A DNA stretch of 9,159 bases from assembly GCA_002421565.1 (NCBI GenBank), contig DIKC01000174.1:1-9159 (forward strand), given 5' to 3'. The translations under genes and the position numbers were made by a program. The notes below the pieces were generated by a model that was given only the letters and a program-made list of their open reading frames with translations, did not search any database and had not been told where the DNA came from. Each line of letters begins with the position of its first letter. Position 1 is the first letter of the stretch. Shown piece after piece: positions 1 through 6,714 of the stretch. The stretch is from Desulfobulbaceae bacterium UBA5628. Its GTDB lineage: Bacteria; Desulfobacterota; Desulfobulbia; Desulfobulbales; Desulfurivibrionaceae.

Positions 1-689
1 GAACTGATCACCTCGGCATTGACGCTGCGGGACATCTCGGTGACTTCTTCCGGCCGTTCGTCGATGAGCAGGACGATGAGGATGATTTCGGGATGGTTCT
101 GGGTGATGCTGTTGGCGATGTCGGTGATCAGGACGGTCTTGCCGGTGCGGGGCGGGGCCACGATCAGGCCGCGCTGGCCCTTGCCGATGGGGGCCATCAA
201 ATCCATGATCCGGGTGGAAAAATTGGTTGGATCGCGTTCCAGCTTGATTCGTTCATTGGGGTGCAGCGGGGTGAGGTTGGAAAAGAGGGTCTTGTCGCGC
301 GCCTTTTCCGGCGGATCGAAGTTGATCCGATCCACCTTGAGGAGGGCGAAATAACGTTCGCCTTCCTTGGGAGAGCGAACCGGCCCCTCCACCGTGTCGC
401 CGGTTCGGAGATGGAGGCGGCGAATCTGGGAGGGGGAAACATAGATATCGTCGGGGCCGGGCAGGTAGTTGAAGTCCGGGGCGCGGAGAAAACCGAAGCC
501 GTCGGGCAGCACTTCCAGAACCCCGCTGCCGTAGTTTTCGCCGTTTTTTTCCGAGGAGGCGCCGTGGGCCTGAAGGATCGCGAAGATCAGCTCCTGCTTT
601 TGCATGGCGCTGTAACCTTCGATATTCAACTGGTTGGCAATCCGGTTCAACTCAACGATTTTTTTGCGTTTCAGTTCCCCTAAATTCAT
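1..689 (-). CDS. rho: Transcription termination factor Rho, N-terminal 229 codons (3' end outside window)
   Basis: Rho is a hexameric RNA-dependent ATPase/helicase that binds C-rich unstructured RNA and releases RNA polymerase. The visible part holds the N-terminal helical domain (about residues 1-45), the cold-shock-like primary RNA-binding domain with DGFGFLR (63-69) and [12 protein letters not shown] (80-91), then the start of the RecA-like motor. Walker A is APPRTGKT (178-185), and [13 protein letters not shown] (207-219) contains the conserved glutamate E211. Numbering at the P-loop coincides with E. coli Rho; the E. coli KAGKT is RTGKT here. The N-terminal domain lacks the long inserts found in some phyla. 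The start is ATG at 689, with AAGGAG at 701-706, 11 bases upstream. It follows coaE after a 208-base gap that carries a promoter and a C-rich leader. The gene runs off the left edge, so completeness cannot be judged. The identification is certain. Confidence 0.98.
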   Translation of the reverse strand, partial: MNLGELKRKKIVELNRIANQLNIEGYSAMQKQELIFAILQAHGASSEKNGENYGSGVLEVLPDGFGFLRAPDFNYLPGPDDIYVSPSQIRRLHLRTGDTVEGPVRSPKEGERYFALLKVDRINFDPPEKARDKTLFSNLTPLHPNERIKLERDPTNFSTRIMDLMAPIGKGQRGLIVAPPRTGKTVLITDIANSITQNHPEIILIVLLIDERPEEVTEMSRSVNAEVIS

Positions 690-850
690 GAACGTCTCTT
701 CTCCTTGCGATAAATCAGGCGGGTGATGGGAGGTGGGCGGTTTTTTTGCGGAGCCGATAATCTTCCGAAAATAATAAGAGCAGATATTGGTGCGTATAAA
801 GATGTTATTTGAAATCGAAGCCCGGGAGGGGGAAGCGGCAGATTGGGGCG
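690..850 (-). promoter_or_regulatory. rho leader, C-rich and G-poor, putative rut-like autoregulatory region
   Basis: Between the predicted rho promoter and the rho start lies an untranslated leader of about 155 bases. Counting transcript-strand bases over 721-850 gives C=49 and G=16, with many pyrimidine patches (for example GCTTCCCCCTCCC, and the stretch from 721 to 740). Such C-over-G bubbles typify Rho utilisation sites. In E. coli the rho leader is the target of Rho-dependent attenuation of its own gene. That this leader works the same way is an inference. No intrinsic terminator (hairpin plus T-run) was seen on the transcript strand, and no ATG-initiated leader peptide stands out. Confidence 0.55.
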
Positions 851-879
851 AATGTATTGGCTTCCCGCGGGGCTGTCAA
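851..879 (-). promoter_or_regulatory. Sigma70-like promoter ahead of rho
   Basis: On the minus strand a perfect TTGACA (879 to 874) is followed after 17 bases by TACATT (856 to 851, 4 of 6 matches to TATAAT). It sits 19 bases beyond the coaE stop, so rho can be transcribed on its own as well as by read-through from coaE. The predicted transcript start is near 844. Read by eye; not scored with a matrix. Confidence 0.6.
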
Positions 880-897
880 GATTTTTTTCGATGGTTT

Positions 898-1536
898 TCA
901 GCTTTTCTCGCTATCTTCCGGCCAAAGCTTAGGCAGCAACCGGTCCAGGCGAAGGCGGGTTGCCGGCCATTCCCCGCTGTTGTCCAGCACCAGATCGGCC
1001 CGGGCGATCTTTTCCGCTTGAGGCATTTGGGCCGCCAGGGCGGCCTCGGCCTCGGCCCGGCTGATCTTGTCCCGCGCCCGTAAACGTTGGACACACACCG
1101 TATCCGGGGCGGTAACCAGCAGCACCCTGGCAAAATCAGCCTCCCATCCCGCCTCATAGAGCAAGGGGACTTCCGCCAGAATTCTGCGGCAGCCCTCGGC
1201 AACCAGGCGTTGCGCCGCCGCCTGCATTTCCTGCCGGGCCAGGGGGTGAAGGATGGCGTTAACCGTCGCCCGTAGTTCAGGATCGCCGAAAATAGCCCGG
1301 CGCAATTCGGCCCGCGCCAGTTGGCCATCCGGGGTCAGAAAACGGCCGCCCAAGGCCTGTTGCAATCCTTGCCGGCCGAGGGCGCCGGGGGCCAGCAATT
1401 CCCGGCAGATATGATCGGCGCTCAGCAACCGGGCGCCGCTCACCTGCCGGACATATTCCGCCACCCGGCTTTTGCCGCTGCCGATGCTGCCGGTTATGCC
1501 CACCAGGAAGTTGCGGTTCGTCCGCCCGCTTTTCAT
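898..1536 (-). CDS. coaE: Dephospho-CoA kinase (212 aa)
   Basis: CoaE performs the last step of coenzyme A synthesis, phosphorylating the 3'-hydroxyl of dephospho-CoA with ATP in the cytosol. Visible family marks are the P-loop GSIGSGKS (16-23), the substrate-site aspartate in LLSADHICREL (D41), EVPLLYEAGWEADF in the middle, and the C-terminal pattern MPQAEKIARADLVLDNSGE. The length is normal for the family. The frame stays open upstream to 1668, but that extension lies inside rluD and has no homology to the family. The start chosen is ATG at 1536, whose last two bases form the TGA of rluD (ATGA overlap), with a weak GGAAG seven bases upstream. It is therefore expected to be translationally coupled to rluD. 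rho follows 208 bases downstream, a neighbour pair I recall from related genomes. Confidence 0.95.
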   Translation of the reverse strand: MKSGRTNRNFLVGITGSIGSGKSRVAEYVRQVSGARLLSADHICRELLAPGALGRQGLQQALGGRFLTPDGQLARAELRRAIFGDPELRATVNAILHPLARQEMQAAAQRLVAEGCRRILAEVPLLYEAGWEADFARVLLVTAPDTVCVQRLRARDKISRAEAEAALAAQMPQAEKIARADLVLDNSGEWPATRLRLDRLLPKLWPEDSEKS

Positions 1537-2501
1537 CGCTGTTCTTCCGTATCTGCTTGCCGCAACCGCGCCAGGGAGGCAGCAAGGTCGAACCAGAGGG
1601 GGGCGGTGAATTCCAGCCGCTCCCCGCTGACCGGGTGGATAAAGGCCAGGCGCAAGGCGTGCAGCCATTGACGGCTGATCCCGAAGCGTTGCGCCTCTCG
1701 CTGCTGCCGGCCATAAACCGCATCCCCGGCCAAAGGGTGACCCAGGTTGGCCAAATGAACCCTGATCTGATGGGTACGGCCGGTTTCCAGTCGCACCTCG
1801 AGCAGGGTGTAGCCGGCGCTGAAGCGTTCGAGTACTCGCCAGTGGGTTACCGCTTCCCGGCCGCCCCGGGCGGTAACCGCCATCTTCCGGCGATTGACCG
1901 GATGGCGGCCGATGGGCAGGTCCACCCTTCCCTGCTCTTCCTTGATTACTCCGAGCACCAGGGCTTGATAAATTTTTTCCACTTGTTTGTCTTTGAACTG
2001 GGCGAGCAGGGCCTGATGGGCCTCGTCGTTTTTCGCCACCACCAAACAGCCGGAGGTGTCTTTGTCCAGCCGGTGGACGATGCCGGGCCGCAATTCACCG
2101 GAGATGCCGGAAAGGTGGGAACAGCGATGAAGCAAGCCGTGGACCAGGGTACCCCGCTGATGTCCGGCCCCGGGATGAACCACCAGGCCGGGCGGCTTGG
2201 CCAGCACCACCAGTGACTCATCCTCGTATAAAATGGTGAATTCAACCGGTTCCGGGACAAGCTCCACCGCCACCGGCGGCGGTACCGCTACCCGCACCTC
2301 TTCCCCGGCCAGCAGGAGGGTTCCGGCCTTGAGCGCCCGGTCGTTGCCGGTCGATACCAGCCCTTGCTCGATCAAGCCTTGCAGGCGGGAACGGCTGAGG
2401 CCGGCTTCCGCCAGCCGGGCAGCGAGAAAGCGATCCAGCCGGCGACCGGCCGCTTCCGGCGGGACGATAAAGGAGAATTCTTGCCGTTGTGGCCGGGTCA
2501 C
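1533..2501 (-). CDS. rluD: RluA/RluD-family 23S rRNA pseudouridine synthase (322 aa)
   Basis: This is an RluA-family pseudouridine synthase with an N-terminal S4 RNA-binding domain (about residues 18-75) and a catalytic domain. The active-site motif HRLDKDTSG (143-151) carries the nucleophilic aspartate D146. Other family motifs are YEDESLVVLAKPPGLVVHPG (92-111) and GRTHQIRVHL (241-250). An S4 domain with this length is typical of the RluD subgroup, which modifies helix 69 of 23S rRNA. The exact target cannot be read from sequence, so RluC-like or other specificity remains possible. The start is GTG at 2501, overlapping the TGA of the upstream CarD gene as GTGA. No clear Shine-Dalgarno is present, so coupling to carD translation is likely. 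The 3' end overlaps the coaE start by four bases. Confidence 0.93.
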   Translation of the reverse strand: MTRPQRQEFSFIVPPEAAGRRLDRFLAARLAEAGLSRSRLQGLIEQGLVSTGNDRALKAGTLLLAGEEVRVAVPPPVAVELVPEPVEFTILYEDESLVVLAKPPGLVVHPGAGHQRGTLVHGLLHRCSHLSGISGELRPGIVHRLDKDTSGCLVVAKNDEAHQALLAQFKDKQVEKIYQALVLGVIKEEQGRVDLPIGRHPVNRRKMAVTARGGREAVTHWRVLERFSAGYTLLEVRLETGRTHQIRVHLANLGHPLAGDAVYGRQQREAQRFGISRQWLHALRLAFIHPVSGERLEFTAPLWFDLAASLARLRQADTEEQR

Positions 2502-3016
2502 GCGCTGGAGGAAAGTTGGGCGAAAATCTGCTCGATATGGCTGGCCACCTGATCTTCCTGGACATCCTTGGCCAGGGAAATTTCCTTGATCAGCAACTGG
2601 CGGGCGGTATCCATCATTTTTCGTTCGCCAAAGGAAAGGTCCTTGTCCACCTTGAGCAGGCAGAGGTCGCGCAGCACCGCCGCGATTTCATACACCGAGC
2701 CGGTCTTGATCTTGCCCATGTATTCGCGGTAGCGCTGGTTCCAGGGCTGGGACTCGATGGCCACGTCCCGTTCGTTGAGGATGTCGTAAACCTTCTTGAC
2801 CTCGCGGGCCGAAATGATTCCCCGCAGACCCACCGTGCAACTGGTGGTGGTGGGAATCATCACGATCATATTGGAATCGAGGATCCGGATTACGTAAAAG
2901 GATTGTTCGTGTTCACCGACCTTGCGTTCTTCGATCGATTCTATCCGCCCCACTCCGTGCGCCGGATAGACTGCCATGTCGCCGACCTGAAAACCATTCT
3001 TCGTTTTTTTAGCCAT
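2498..3016 (-). CDS. carD: CarD/CdnL-family RNA polymerase-binding transcription regulator (172 aa)
   Basis: CarD/CdnL proteins bind the RNA polymerase beta subunit and the upstream edge of the transcription bubble, stabilising open complexes, notably at rRNA and other growth promoters. The N-terminal Tudor-like polymerase-interaction domain spans about residues 9-66 (FQVGDMAVYPAHGVGRIESI). The helical C-terminal DNA-binding domain follows and includes PWNQRYREYMGKIKTGS, whose W92 is in the position of the wedge tryptophan of the family. There is no high-mobility-group-like tail as in Myxococcus CarD, so CdnL is the closer comparison. The frame is open to 3070, but the extension has no family similarity, and ATG at 3016 gives the canonical N-terminus. 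A sigma70-like promoter lies upstream. The stop overlaps the rluD GTG, forming a carD-rluD-coaE unit. Confidence 0.93.
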   Translation of the reverse strand: MAKKTKNGFQVGDMAVYPAHGVGRIESIEERKVGEHEQSFYVIRILDSNMIVMIPTTTSCTVGLRGIISAREVKKVYDILNERDVAIESQPWNQRYREYMGKIKTGSVYEIAAVLRDLCLLKVDKDLSFGERKMMDTARQLLIKEISLAKDVQEDQVASHIEQIFAQLSSSA

Positions 3017-3069
3017 GCCCCGACTCTCCCCAAGAGGTTTTCCCTCCGCTGACGCGGAAAGAAAAAACA

Positions 3070-3098
3070 ACTATAGCATGAATCGTTGATTCCGGCAA
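3070..3098 (-). promoter_or_regulatory. Sigma70-like promoter ahead of carD
   Basis: On the minus strand TTGCCG (3098 to 3093, 4 of 6 to TTGACA) is followed after exactly 17 bases by TATAGT (3075 to 3070, 5 of 6 to TATAAT). It lies in the 116-base gap between the pth stop and the carD ATG. The predicted leader is about 50 bases and contains a small hairpin TCCGC-GTCA-GCGGA. No intrinsic terminator for pth was recognised, so read-through from pth is also possible. Confidence 0.55.
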
Positions 3099-3132
3099 TC
3101 TTTGTTCCCGAAAGCGCGTTGTAGCCGGGGTT

Positions 3133-3699
3133 TCAGGGGGCGTTGAGGTGATTCATGGCAGCAGTCGATCCCTGCCGCAGCAGGAGGCGAAGACCTTCCT
3201 CCAGGCGGGGGAAAAGCTCGGCGAGTTGTTCTTCTTCCGGGGCGGAAAAACGGGAAAGAACGTAATCGGCCGCCTCCATCGGGACGGCGGGACGGCCGAC
3301 CCCCACCCGGAAGCGGACAAACTCCCGGGAGCCGAGGTGTTCGATCACCGAGCGCACCCCGTTATGGCCGCCAGGGCCGCGATCAACCGCCATTCTGGTC
3401 CGCATGAAGGGCAGGTCAAGCTCGTCGTGAACGATTACCACCCGGGCCGGGGGAATTTGATAAAAATGGGCGATCCGGCCTACCGCCAGGCCACTGCGGT
3501 TCATGAAGGTCTGGGGTTTGACCAGCATAACCGGGCTGTCCCAGAGGACGCCCCGGCCCAGTTCGGCCTCCCACTTTTTTTCACTTTTGAGGGAGATGCC
3601 GAACCGGCGGGCCAGATAGTCGATGAAGAGAAAACCGATGTTATGGCGGGTAGCGGCATATTCCCGACCGGGATTGCCTAGTCCTGCCAAGAGATGCAT
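3133..3699 (-). CDS. pth: Peptidyl-tRNA hydrolase (188 aa)
   Basis: Pth cleaves the ester bond of peptidyl-tRNAs that drop off ribosomes, recycling tRNA; it is usually essential. All landmark residues are visible: GLGNPG with N9, TRHNIGF with catalytic H19 (H20 in E. coli), KPQTFMNRSG with N67, HDELDLP with D92, GGHNG with N113, and RVGVGRP. The length is typical. The start is ATG at 3699, giving the canonical short N-terminus ahead of GLGNPG. No strong Shine-Dalgarno is visible in the 15-base gap to the rplY stop, so translation probably depends on coupling to rplY. The rplY-pth order is very common in bacteria. Confidence 0.97.
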   Translation of the reverse strand: MHLLAGLGNPGREYAATRHNIGFLFIDYLARRFGISLKSEKKWEAELGRGVLWDSPVMLVKPQTFMNRSGLAVGRIAHFYQIPPARVVIVHDELDLPFMRTRMAVDRGPGGHNGVRSVIEHLGSREFVRFRVGVGRPAVPMEAADYVLSRFSAPEEEQLAELFPRLEEGLRLLLRQGSTAAMNHLNAP

Positions 3700-3714
3700 G
3701 GTGAAACCGGGCGC

Positions 3715-4284
3715 TTACTCGCTGCCGCCGATAACCGCCACGCAGACCTTGTCGGCCTCATCCGCCAGGAAAACGCCGGCGGGCAGGGGCAGGTCGCCGC
3801 AGGTGAGCTTGGCGCCCGGACCCAGCGGGGTCACGTCGATTTCCAGTTGGTTGGGAATATCCAGCGCCTTACCCTTGAGATTTACCTTTTCCAGGGAGGT
3901 TTCCAGTTCGCCGCCCATATCAACCCCCCGGGCCTTGCCGGTGTAATGGAGCGGTACCGCGAAGGGCAAGGGCTCGTCCAGGGAGATGACGTAAAAATCG
4001 GCGTGCAGCACGTCGTTGCGGATGGGGTCGACCTGAATTTCCCGGGTCACCACATGATGGACGGTGGCGCCCTGGTCGTCCGTTATTTCCAGGTTGATCA
4101 CCGCATTGCGGCGATGGACGGAAAAAAGGGCCTTGGTAAAGGTGTGGGTGTCGAGCATCAGGGACTGGGGCTCGATCCGGGGGCCGTAGAGAACCGCCGG
4201 GGTCTGGCCGGCCCGGCGCATGCTCCGGGATGCACCTTTACCGAATTTGGTGCGGCGCTGGGCCGCGATATCAACCTGCAACAT
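3715..4284 (-). CDS. rplY: 50S ribosomal protein L25/Ctc, two-domain TL5 type (189 aa)
   Basis: L25 binds 5S rRNA in the central protuberance of the large subunit; the two-domain form is also called TL5 or Ctc (general stress protein). The N-terminal L25 domain (about 1-95) includes RRTKFGKGASRSMRRAG and the PAVLYGP motif. The C-terminal TL5 beta-domain (about 96-185) includes DVLHADFYVI and VPLHYTGKARGVDMGGE. The frame is open to 4371, but ATG at 4284 matches the family N-terminus and is preceded by AGGAGG at 4291-4296, the best ribosome binding site in the window, so that start is firm. It lies 83 bases after prs, with a structured leader in between, and 15 bases before pth. Confidence 0.96.
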   Translation of the reverse strand: MLQVDIAAQRRTKFGKGASRSMRRAGQTPAVLYGPRIEPQSLMLDTHTFTKALFSVHRRNAVINLEITDDQGATVHHVVTREIQVDPIRNDVLHADFYVISLDEPLPFAVPLHYTGKARGVDMGGELETSLEKVNLKGKALDIPNQLEIDVTPLGPGAKLTCGDLPLPAGVFLADEADKVCVAVIGGSE

Positions 4285-4317
4285 GATCTTCCTCCTGACT
4301 GTGCCTTTTCGGCGATT

Positions 4318-4351
4318 GCCGCCGTTCCCCGGACCTTCCGGGATGGGCGGC
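4318..4351 (-). promoter_or_regulatory. Compound inverted repeat in the rplY leader
   Basis: Outer arms GCCGCC/GGCGGC (4318-4323 with 4346-4351) enclose inner arms CCCGGA/TCCGGG (4328-4333 with 4337-4342) around a 3-base loop, separated by a small internal loop. In the mRNA (minus) sense it is not followed by a T-run, so it looks like a leader structure for rplY. On the plus strand it is followed directly by TTTTT (4352-4356) and would resemble an intrinsic terminator for antisense transcripts. In the mRNA sense the downstream arm could also pair with GCC just beyond it (AATCGCC), so alternative folds are possible. Confidence 0.5.
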
Positions 4352-4357
4352 TTTTTG

Positions 4358-4363
4358 ATTATA
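4358..4363 (-). promoter_or_regulatory. Possible -10 element for rplY (TATAAT)
   Basis: A perfect TATAAT is read on the minus strand five bases after the prs stop codon, and it would start transcription right at the compound hairpin. The 17-base upstream hexamer CAGTTC is a poor -35, and no TGn extension is present. It lies within a short inverted repeat TTTGAT/ATCAAA (4354-4359 and 4367-4372). It may be an internal promoter or simply an AT-rich junction. Confidence 0.3.
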
Positions 4364-4367
4364 TTGA

Positions 4368-5312
4368 TCAAACAAAAAGGGAACTGACCGAATCCTCCGA
4401 GTGAATCCGGCGAATCGCTTCACCCAGCAGGCTGCAGACCGACAACACCTTGATCTTGCCGCATTCCTTGGCCGCTCCCCGCAACGGGACGCTGTCGGTG
4501 ATCACCAGCGATTTGATTTTTGATTTCTCCAGCCGTTCGATGGCCGGGCCGGAGAGCACTCCGTGGGAGCAGCAAGCGTAAACTTCCAGCGCCCCGGCGC
4601 CGGTCAGAACCTCGGCCGCCGAACATAAGGTGCCGGCGGTGTCCACCATGTCGTCAAGGAGAATAGCCACCTTGCCCTTGACGTCGCCGATTACGCTCAT
4701 CGCCTCGCACTCGTTGGCCCGTTCCCGCCGCTTGTCGATGATCGCCAGGCTGGCGTTGAGCCGCTTGGCAAAGGCCCGGGTCCGTTCCACCCCGCCGGCG
4801 TCCGGCGAGACCATGACCACGTTGTCCTTGGGCAAGTTCTGGTTGATGTAGTCGAGCAAGACCGGGGCGGCAAAGAGGTTGTCCACCGGGATATTGAAAA
4901 AACCCTGGATCTGGCCGGCGTGGAGATCCATGGTCAGCACCCGTCGCACTCCAACCACCATCAACATTTCCGCTACCACCTTGGCGGTGATCGGCACCCG
5001 CGGGGCGACCTTGCGATCCTGGCGGGCGTATCCGTAGTAGGGCAGCACCGCCGTAATCCGGCGGGCCGAGGCCCGGCGCAGGGCATCGACGATGATCATC
5101 AGCTCCATCAGGTTATCGTTGACCGGCGGACAGGTGGGCTGGATGATAAAGATATCGCGGCCCCGGACATTCTCGCCGATTTCGACAAAAATCTCGCCGT
5201 CGCTGAAACGCCGTACCTCTGCCTTGGAAAGGGGCAATTCCAGATAACGGCAAATGTTTTCAGCCAAAACCGGGTTGGCATTGCCGGCAAAAATTTTCAT
5301 ATCATTTTTCAT
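4368..5312 (-). CDS. prs: Ribose-phosphate pyrophosphokinase (PRPP synthetase, 314 aa)
   Basis: Prs makes PRPP from ribose-5-phosphate and ATP, feeding purine, pyrimidine, histidine, tryptophan and NAD synthesis. Class I features are visible: RFSDGE (35-40), [19 protein letters not shown] (65-83), GYARQDRK (94-101), the catalytic [11 protein letters not shown] (129-139), [17 protein letters not shown] (169-185), and the PRPP loop DDMVDTAGT (220-228). The length matches E. coli Prs. The frame stays open upstream to 5504, but that part reads through the tRNA gene and part of ispE and is not coding for Prs. Two starts are plausible: ATG at 5312 (MKND) and ATG at 5300 (MKIF); neither has a good Shine-Dalgarno, and 5312 is chosen because it gives the family length. 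It lies 43 bases after tRNA-Gln, so RNA processing probably generates its 5' end. Confidence 0.96.
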   Translation of the reverse strand: MKNDMKIFAGNANPVLAENICRYLELPLSKAEVRRFSDGEIFVEIGENVRGRDIFIIQPTCPPVNDNLMELMIIVDALRRASARRITAVLPYYGYARQDRKVAPRVPITAKVVAEMLMVVGVRRVLTMDLHAGQIQGFFNIPVDNLFAAPVLLDYINQNLPKDNVVMVSPDAGGVERTRAFAKRLNASLAIIDKRRERANECEAMSVIGDVKGKVAILLDDMVDTAGTLCSAAEVLTGAGALEVYACCSHGVLSGPAIERLEKSKIKSLVITDSVPLRGAAKECGKIKVLSVCSLLGEAIRRIHSEDSVSSLFV

Positions 5313-5355
5313 GGTTGGCCATATGGTAAAGATTGACGATGGCGTATGTAAAAAC

Positions 5356-5430
5356 TGGCTGGGGCGGCAGGATTCGAACCTGCGAATGCAAGAGTCAAAG
5401 TCTTGTGTCTTACCGCTTGACGACGCCCCA
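5356..5430 (-). tRNA. tRNA-Gln, anticodon TTG, with encoded CCA
   Basis: The 75-base sequence folds as a full cloverleaf: acceptor TGGGGCG/CGCCCCA, D-arm with AAGCGGTAA, anticodon stem CAAGA/TCTTG around loop CTTTGAC (anticodon TTG at 5396-5398), T-arm GCAGG-TTCGAAT-CCTGC, discriminator G and an encoded CCA. It closely resembles E. coli tRNA-Gln and reads the codon CAA (and CAG by wobble). It begins only 7 bases after the ispE stop and ends 43 bases before prs, so it must be cut from a polycistronic mRNA by RNase P and 3' processing enzymes unless it has a promoter inside ispE. Confidence 0.98.
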
Positions 5431-5437
5431 ACCCAAA

Positions 5438-6343
5438 TTAATCCAAAGCAAGGGGCCGGGTCAGGAACACATGGGGATAACGCGCTTGCATTTTCTCCAG
5501 GCACTGTTCCGCCGTGGCCCGGTCGGCAAATAGTCCGAAAACGGTCGGGCCGCTACCCGACATCAGGGCGCCGTCGGCCCCGCTGGCCGCCAGTTCCTCT
5601 TTTATCCGGCCCAGTTCCGGATAGCGGGCCAGGGTTACCGACTCGAGGTCGTTCACCAGTTGGCCGAGCCATTTTTTTTCGCGTGACCCGGCGGAGTTGG
5701 CCGGGTGCATGGGGCGGCCTAAAATAAAAGGATCATGGCCGGTTGTCAATCTAAAATTCTGATAAACCCATTGGGTGGAGACGGCAAAGCCGGGATTGAC
5801 CAGAAGAATCCATCCCAGTTTTGGGGTTGCCGCCTCGGTCAGGATTTCGCCGATCCCCTCGGCCCAAGCGGCGGCGGCCGGTTGCACGAAAAAAGGCACG
5901 TCCGCTCCCAAGGGCCGGGCCAAGGCGGCCAGTTCCGCCCGGCTCAGGCCGGTTTCCAGAAGTTTATTGAGCCCGAGTAAGGCGGCGGCGGCATCGCTGC
6001 TGCCGCCGCCCAGGCCGGCCGCCACCGGCACCTTTTTCTCCAGCCGCAGTTCCACCCCGGCCGGCCTCCCGGTATGGGCGAAAAAGGCGCGGGCGGCCCG
6101 CACCACCAGATTGTTTTCATCCGCCGGCAGCAGCTCGCCAAGCTCTCCGCCGCAAGTAAAGAGCAGCCGGTCATCCTCCCGGTTTTTCAGGAGCAGGCGG
6201 TCTGCCAGTTTCAGCTTGAGCATCAATGATTCAAGCTGATGATAACCGTCCGGCCGCTTGCCGATTATCCGCAGGCTGAGGTTGATCTTGGCCGGGGCGG
6301 CAATGGCGACGGTGAACGGAGATGGAATATCAGGGGCGAGCAC
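5438..6343 (-). CDS. ispE: 4-diphosphocytidyl-2-C-methyl-D-erythritol kinase (301 aa, GTG start)
   Basis: IspE is the GHMP-family kinase of the MEP (non-mevalonate) isoprenoid pathway, phosphorylating CDP-methylerythritol with ATP. Visible marks are APAKINLSL with K19, [10 protein letters not shown] (30-39), the glycine-rich ATP loop [14 protein letters not shown] (106-119), the catalytic aspartate in LGADVPFF (D148), and the C-terminal [12 protein letters not shown] (261-272). The frame is open to 6661, but the extra part overlaps the DUF1844 gene out of frame and has no IspE similarity. No ATG occurs near the expected N-terminus; GTG at 6343, 32 bases after the DUF1844 stop, is the best candidate, though its ribosome binding site is weak. 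The end lies 7 bases from tRNA-Gln. The identity is firm; the exact start is less so. Confidence 0.94.
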   Translation of the reverse strand: MLAPDIPSPFTVAIAAPAKINLSLRIIGKRPDGYHQLESLMLKLKLADRLLLKNREDDRLLFTCGGELGELLPADENNLVVRAARAFFAHTGRPAGVELRLEKKVPVAAGLGGGSSDAAAALLGLNKLLETGLSRAELAALARPLGADVPFFVQPAAAAWAEGIGEILTEAATPKLGWILLVNPGFAVSTQWVYQNFRLTTGHDPFILGRPMHPANSAGSREKKWLGQLVNDLESVTLARYPELGRIKEELAASGADGALMSGSGPTVFGLFADRATAEQCLEKMQARYPHVFLTRPLALD

Positions 6344-6375
6344 GGGCGGTTTCCGGGGGGTTATTCCGGGGCCGA

Positions 6376-6690
6376 TCAGCCAACGGCCTGGAGATAGCGC
6401 ATCCGCAGGTCGTAAAGAATATTTTCCAGCAACTCCCCTTCCTGGCCGTTCAGGTTCCCCTTGGTTTTGTCCTGCAGCAGGCGGAGGGTGTCGATGGTGT
6501 GCTTGGCCAGCACCATATCCCGGGCCTTTTCGCCGGTTTCCGGGCTGGCCAGTTCCCCCAGGTGATAAAGGGCGGAGTTGTTGAGGGAGATCAGGAGGGT
6601 GGTAAAGGTCACCTCCGGCATCACGCATTTGCCGTCCTTCCTGATCCGGCCGGGTGGACACGGTTTTGGGGACTCGCCGTTCTCCGTCAT
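6376..6690 (-). CDS. DUF1844 domain protein (104 aa), function unknown
   Basis: This is a small soluble protein with a polar N-terminal tail (about 1-25) followed by the DUF1844 core: FTTLLISLNNSALYHLGEL (29-47), PETGEKARDMVLAKHTIDTL (50-69) and LQDKTKGNLNGQEGELLENI to the end. The core looks like three helices with the family signature HLGE...P.TG.....LA...ID.L..L..KTKGNL and a C-terminal LYDLRMRYL. It has no catalytic motif, signal peptide or membrane segment; two cysteines (C11, C22) lie in the tail. A strong AGGAGG at 6696-6701, five bases before ATG 6690, fixes the start. It lies 24 bases after serA and 32 before ispE, so it is cotranscribed with both. No function is proposed. Confidence 0.88.
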   Translation of the reverse strand: MTENGESPKPCPPGRIRKDGKCVMPEVTFTTLLISLNNSALYHLGELASPETGEKARDMVLAKHTIDTLRLLQDKTKGNLNGQEGELLENILYDLRMRYLQAVG

Positions 6691-6714
6691 GACACCCTCC
6701 TCTCCTGGGCCGGC

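Noticed and set aside
93..683. A 196-codon plus-strand frame opposite rho
   Set aside because: It is an antisense shadow; the minus strand encodes a textbook Rho N-terminus.
1537..1668. N-terminal extension of coaE by 44 residues
   Set aside because: It lies wholly inside the 3' end of rluD out of frame, and the P-loop of CoaE normally sits close to the N-terminus.
3100..3132. Possible terminator after pth
   Set aside because: CCCG/CGGG arms can be drawn, but the loop is long and no T-run follows on the transcript strand.
5302..5322. A tiny reading frame (MANHEK) overlapping the prs start region
   Set aside because: It has no ribosome binding site and only six codons; it is indistinguishable from chance.
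5301..5504. N-terminal extension of prs by up to 64 residues
   Set aside because: The extension reads through tRNA-Gln and the end of ispE, and PRPP synthetases start just before the KIFAGN-type strand.
6344..6661. N-terminal extension of ispE by about 106 residues
   Set aside because: It overlaps the DUF1844 gene in another frame, is proline- and arginine-rich without similarity to IspE, and would make the protein far too long.
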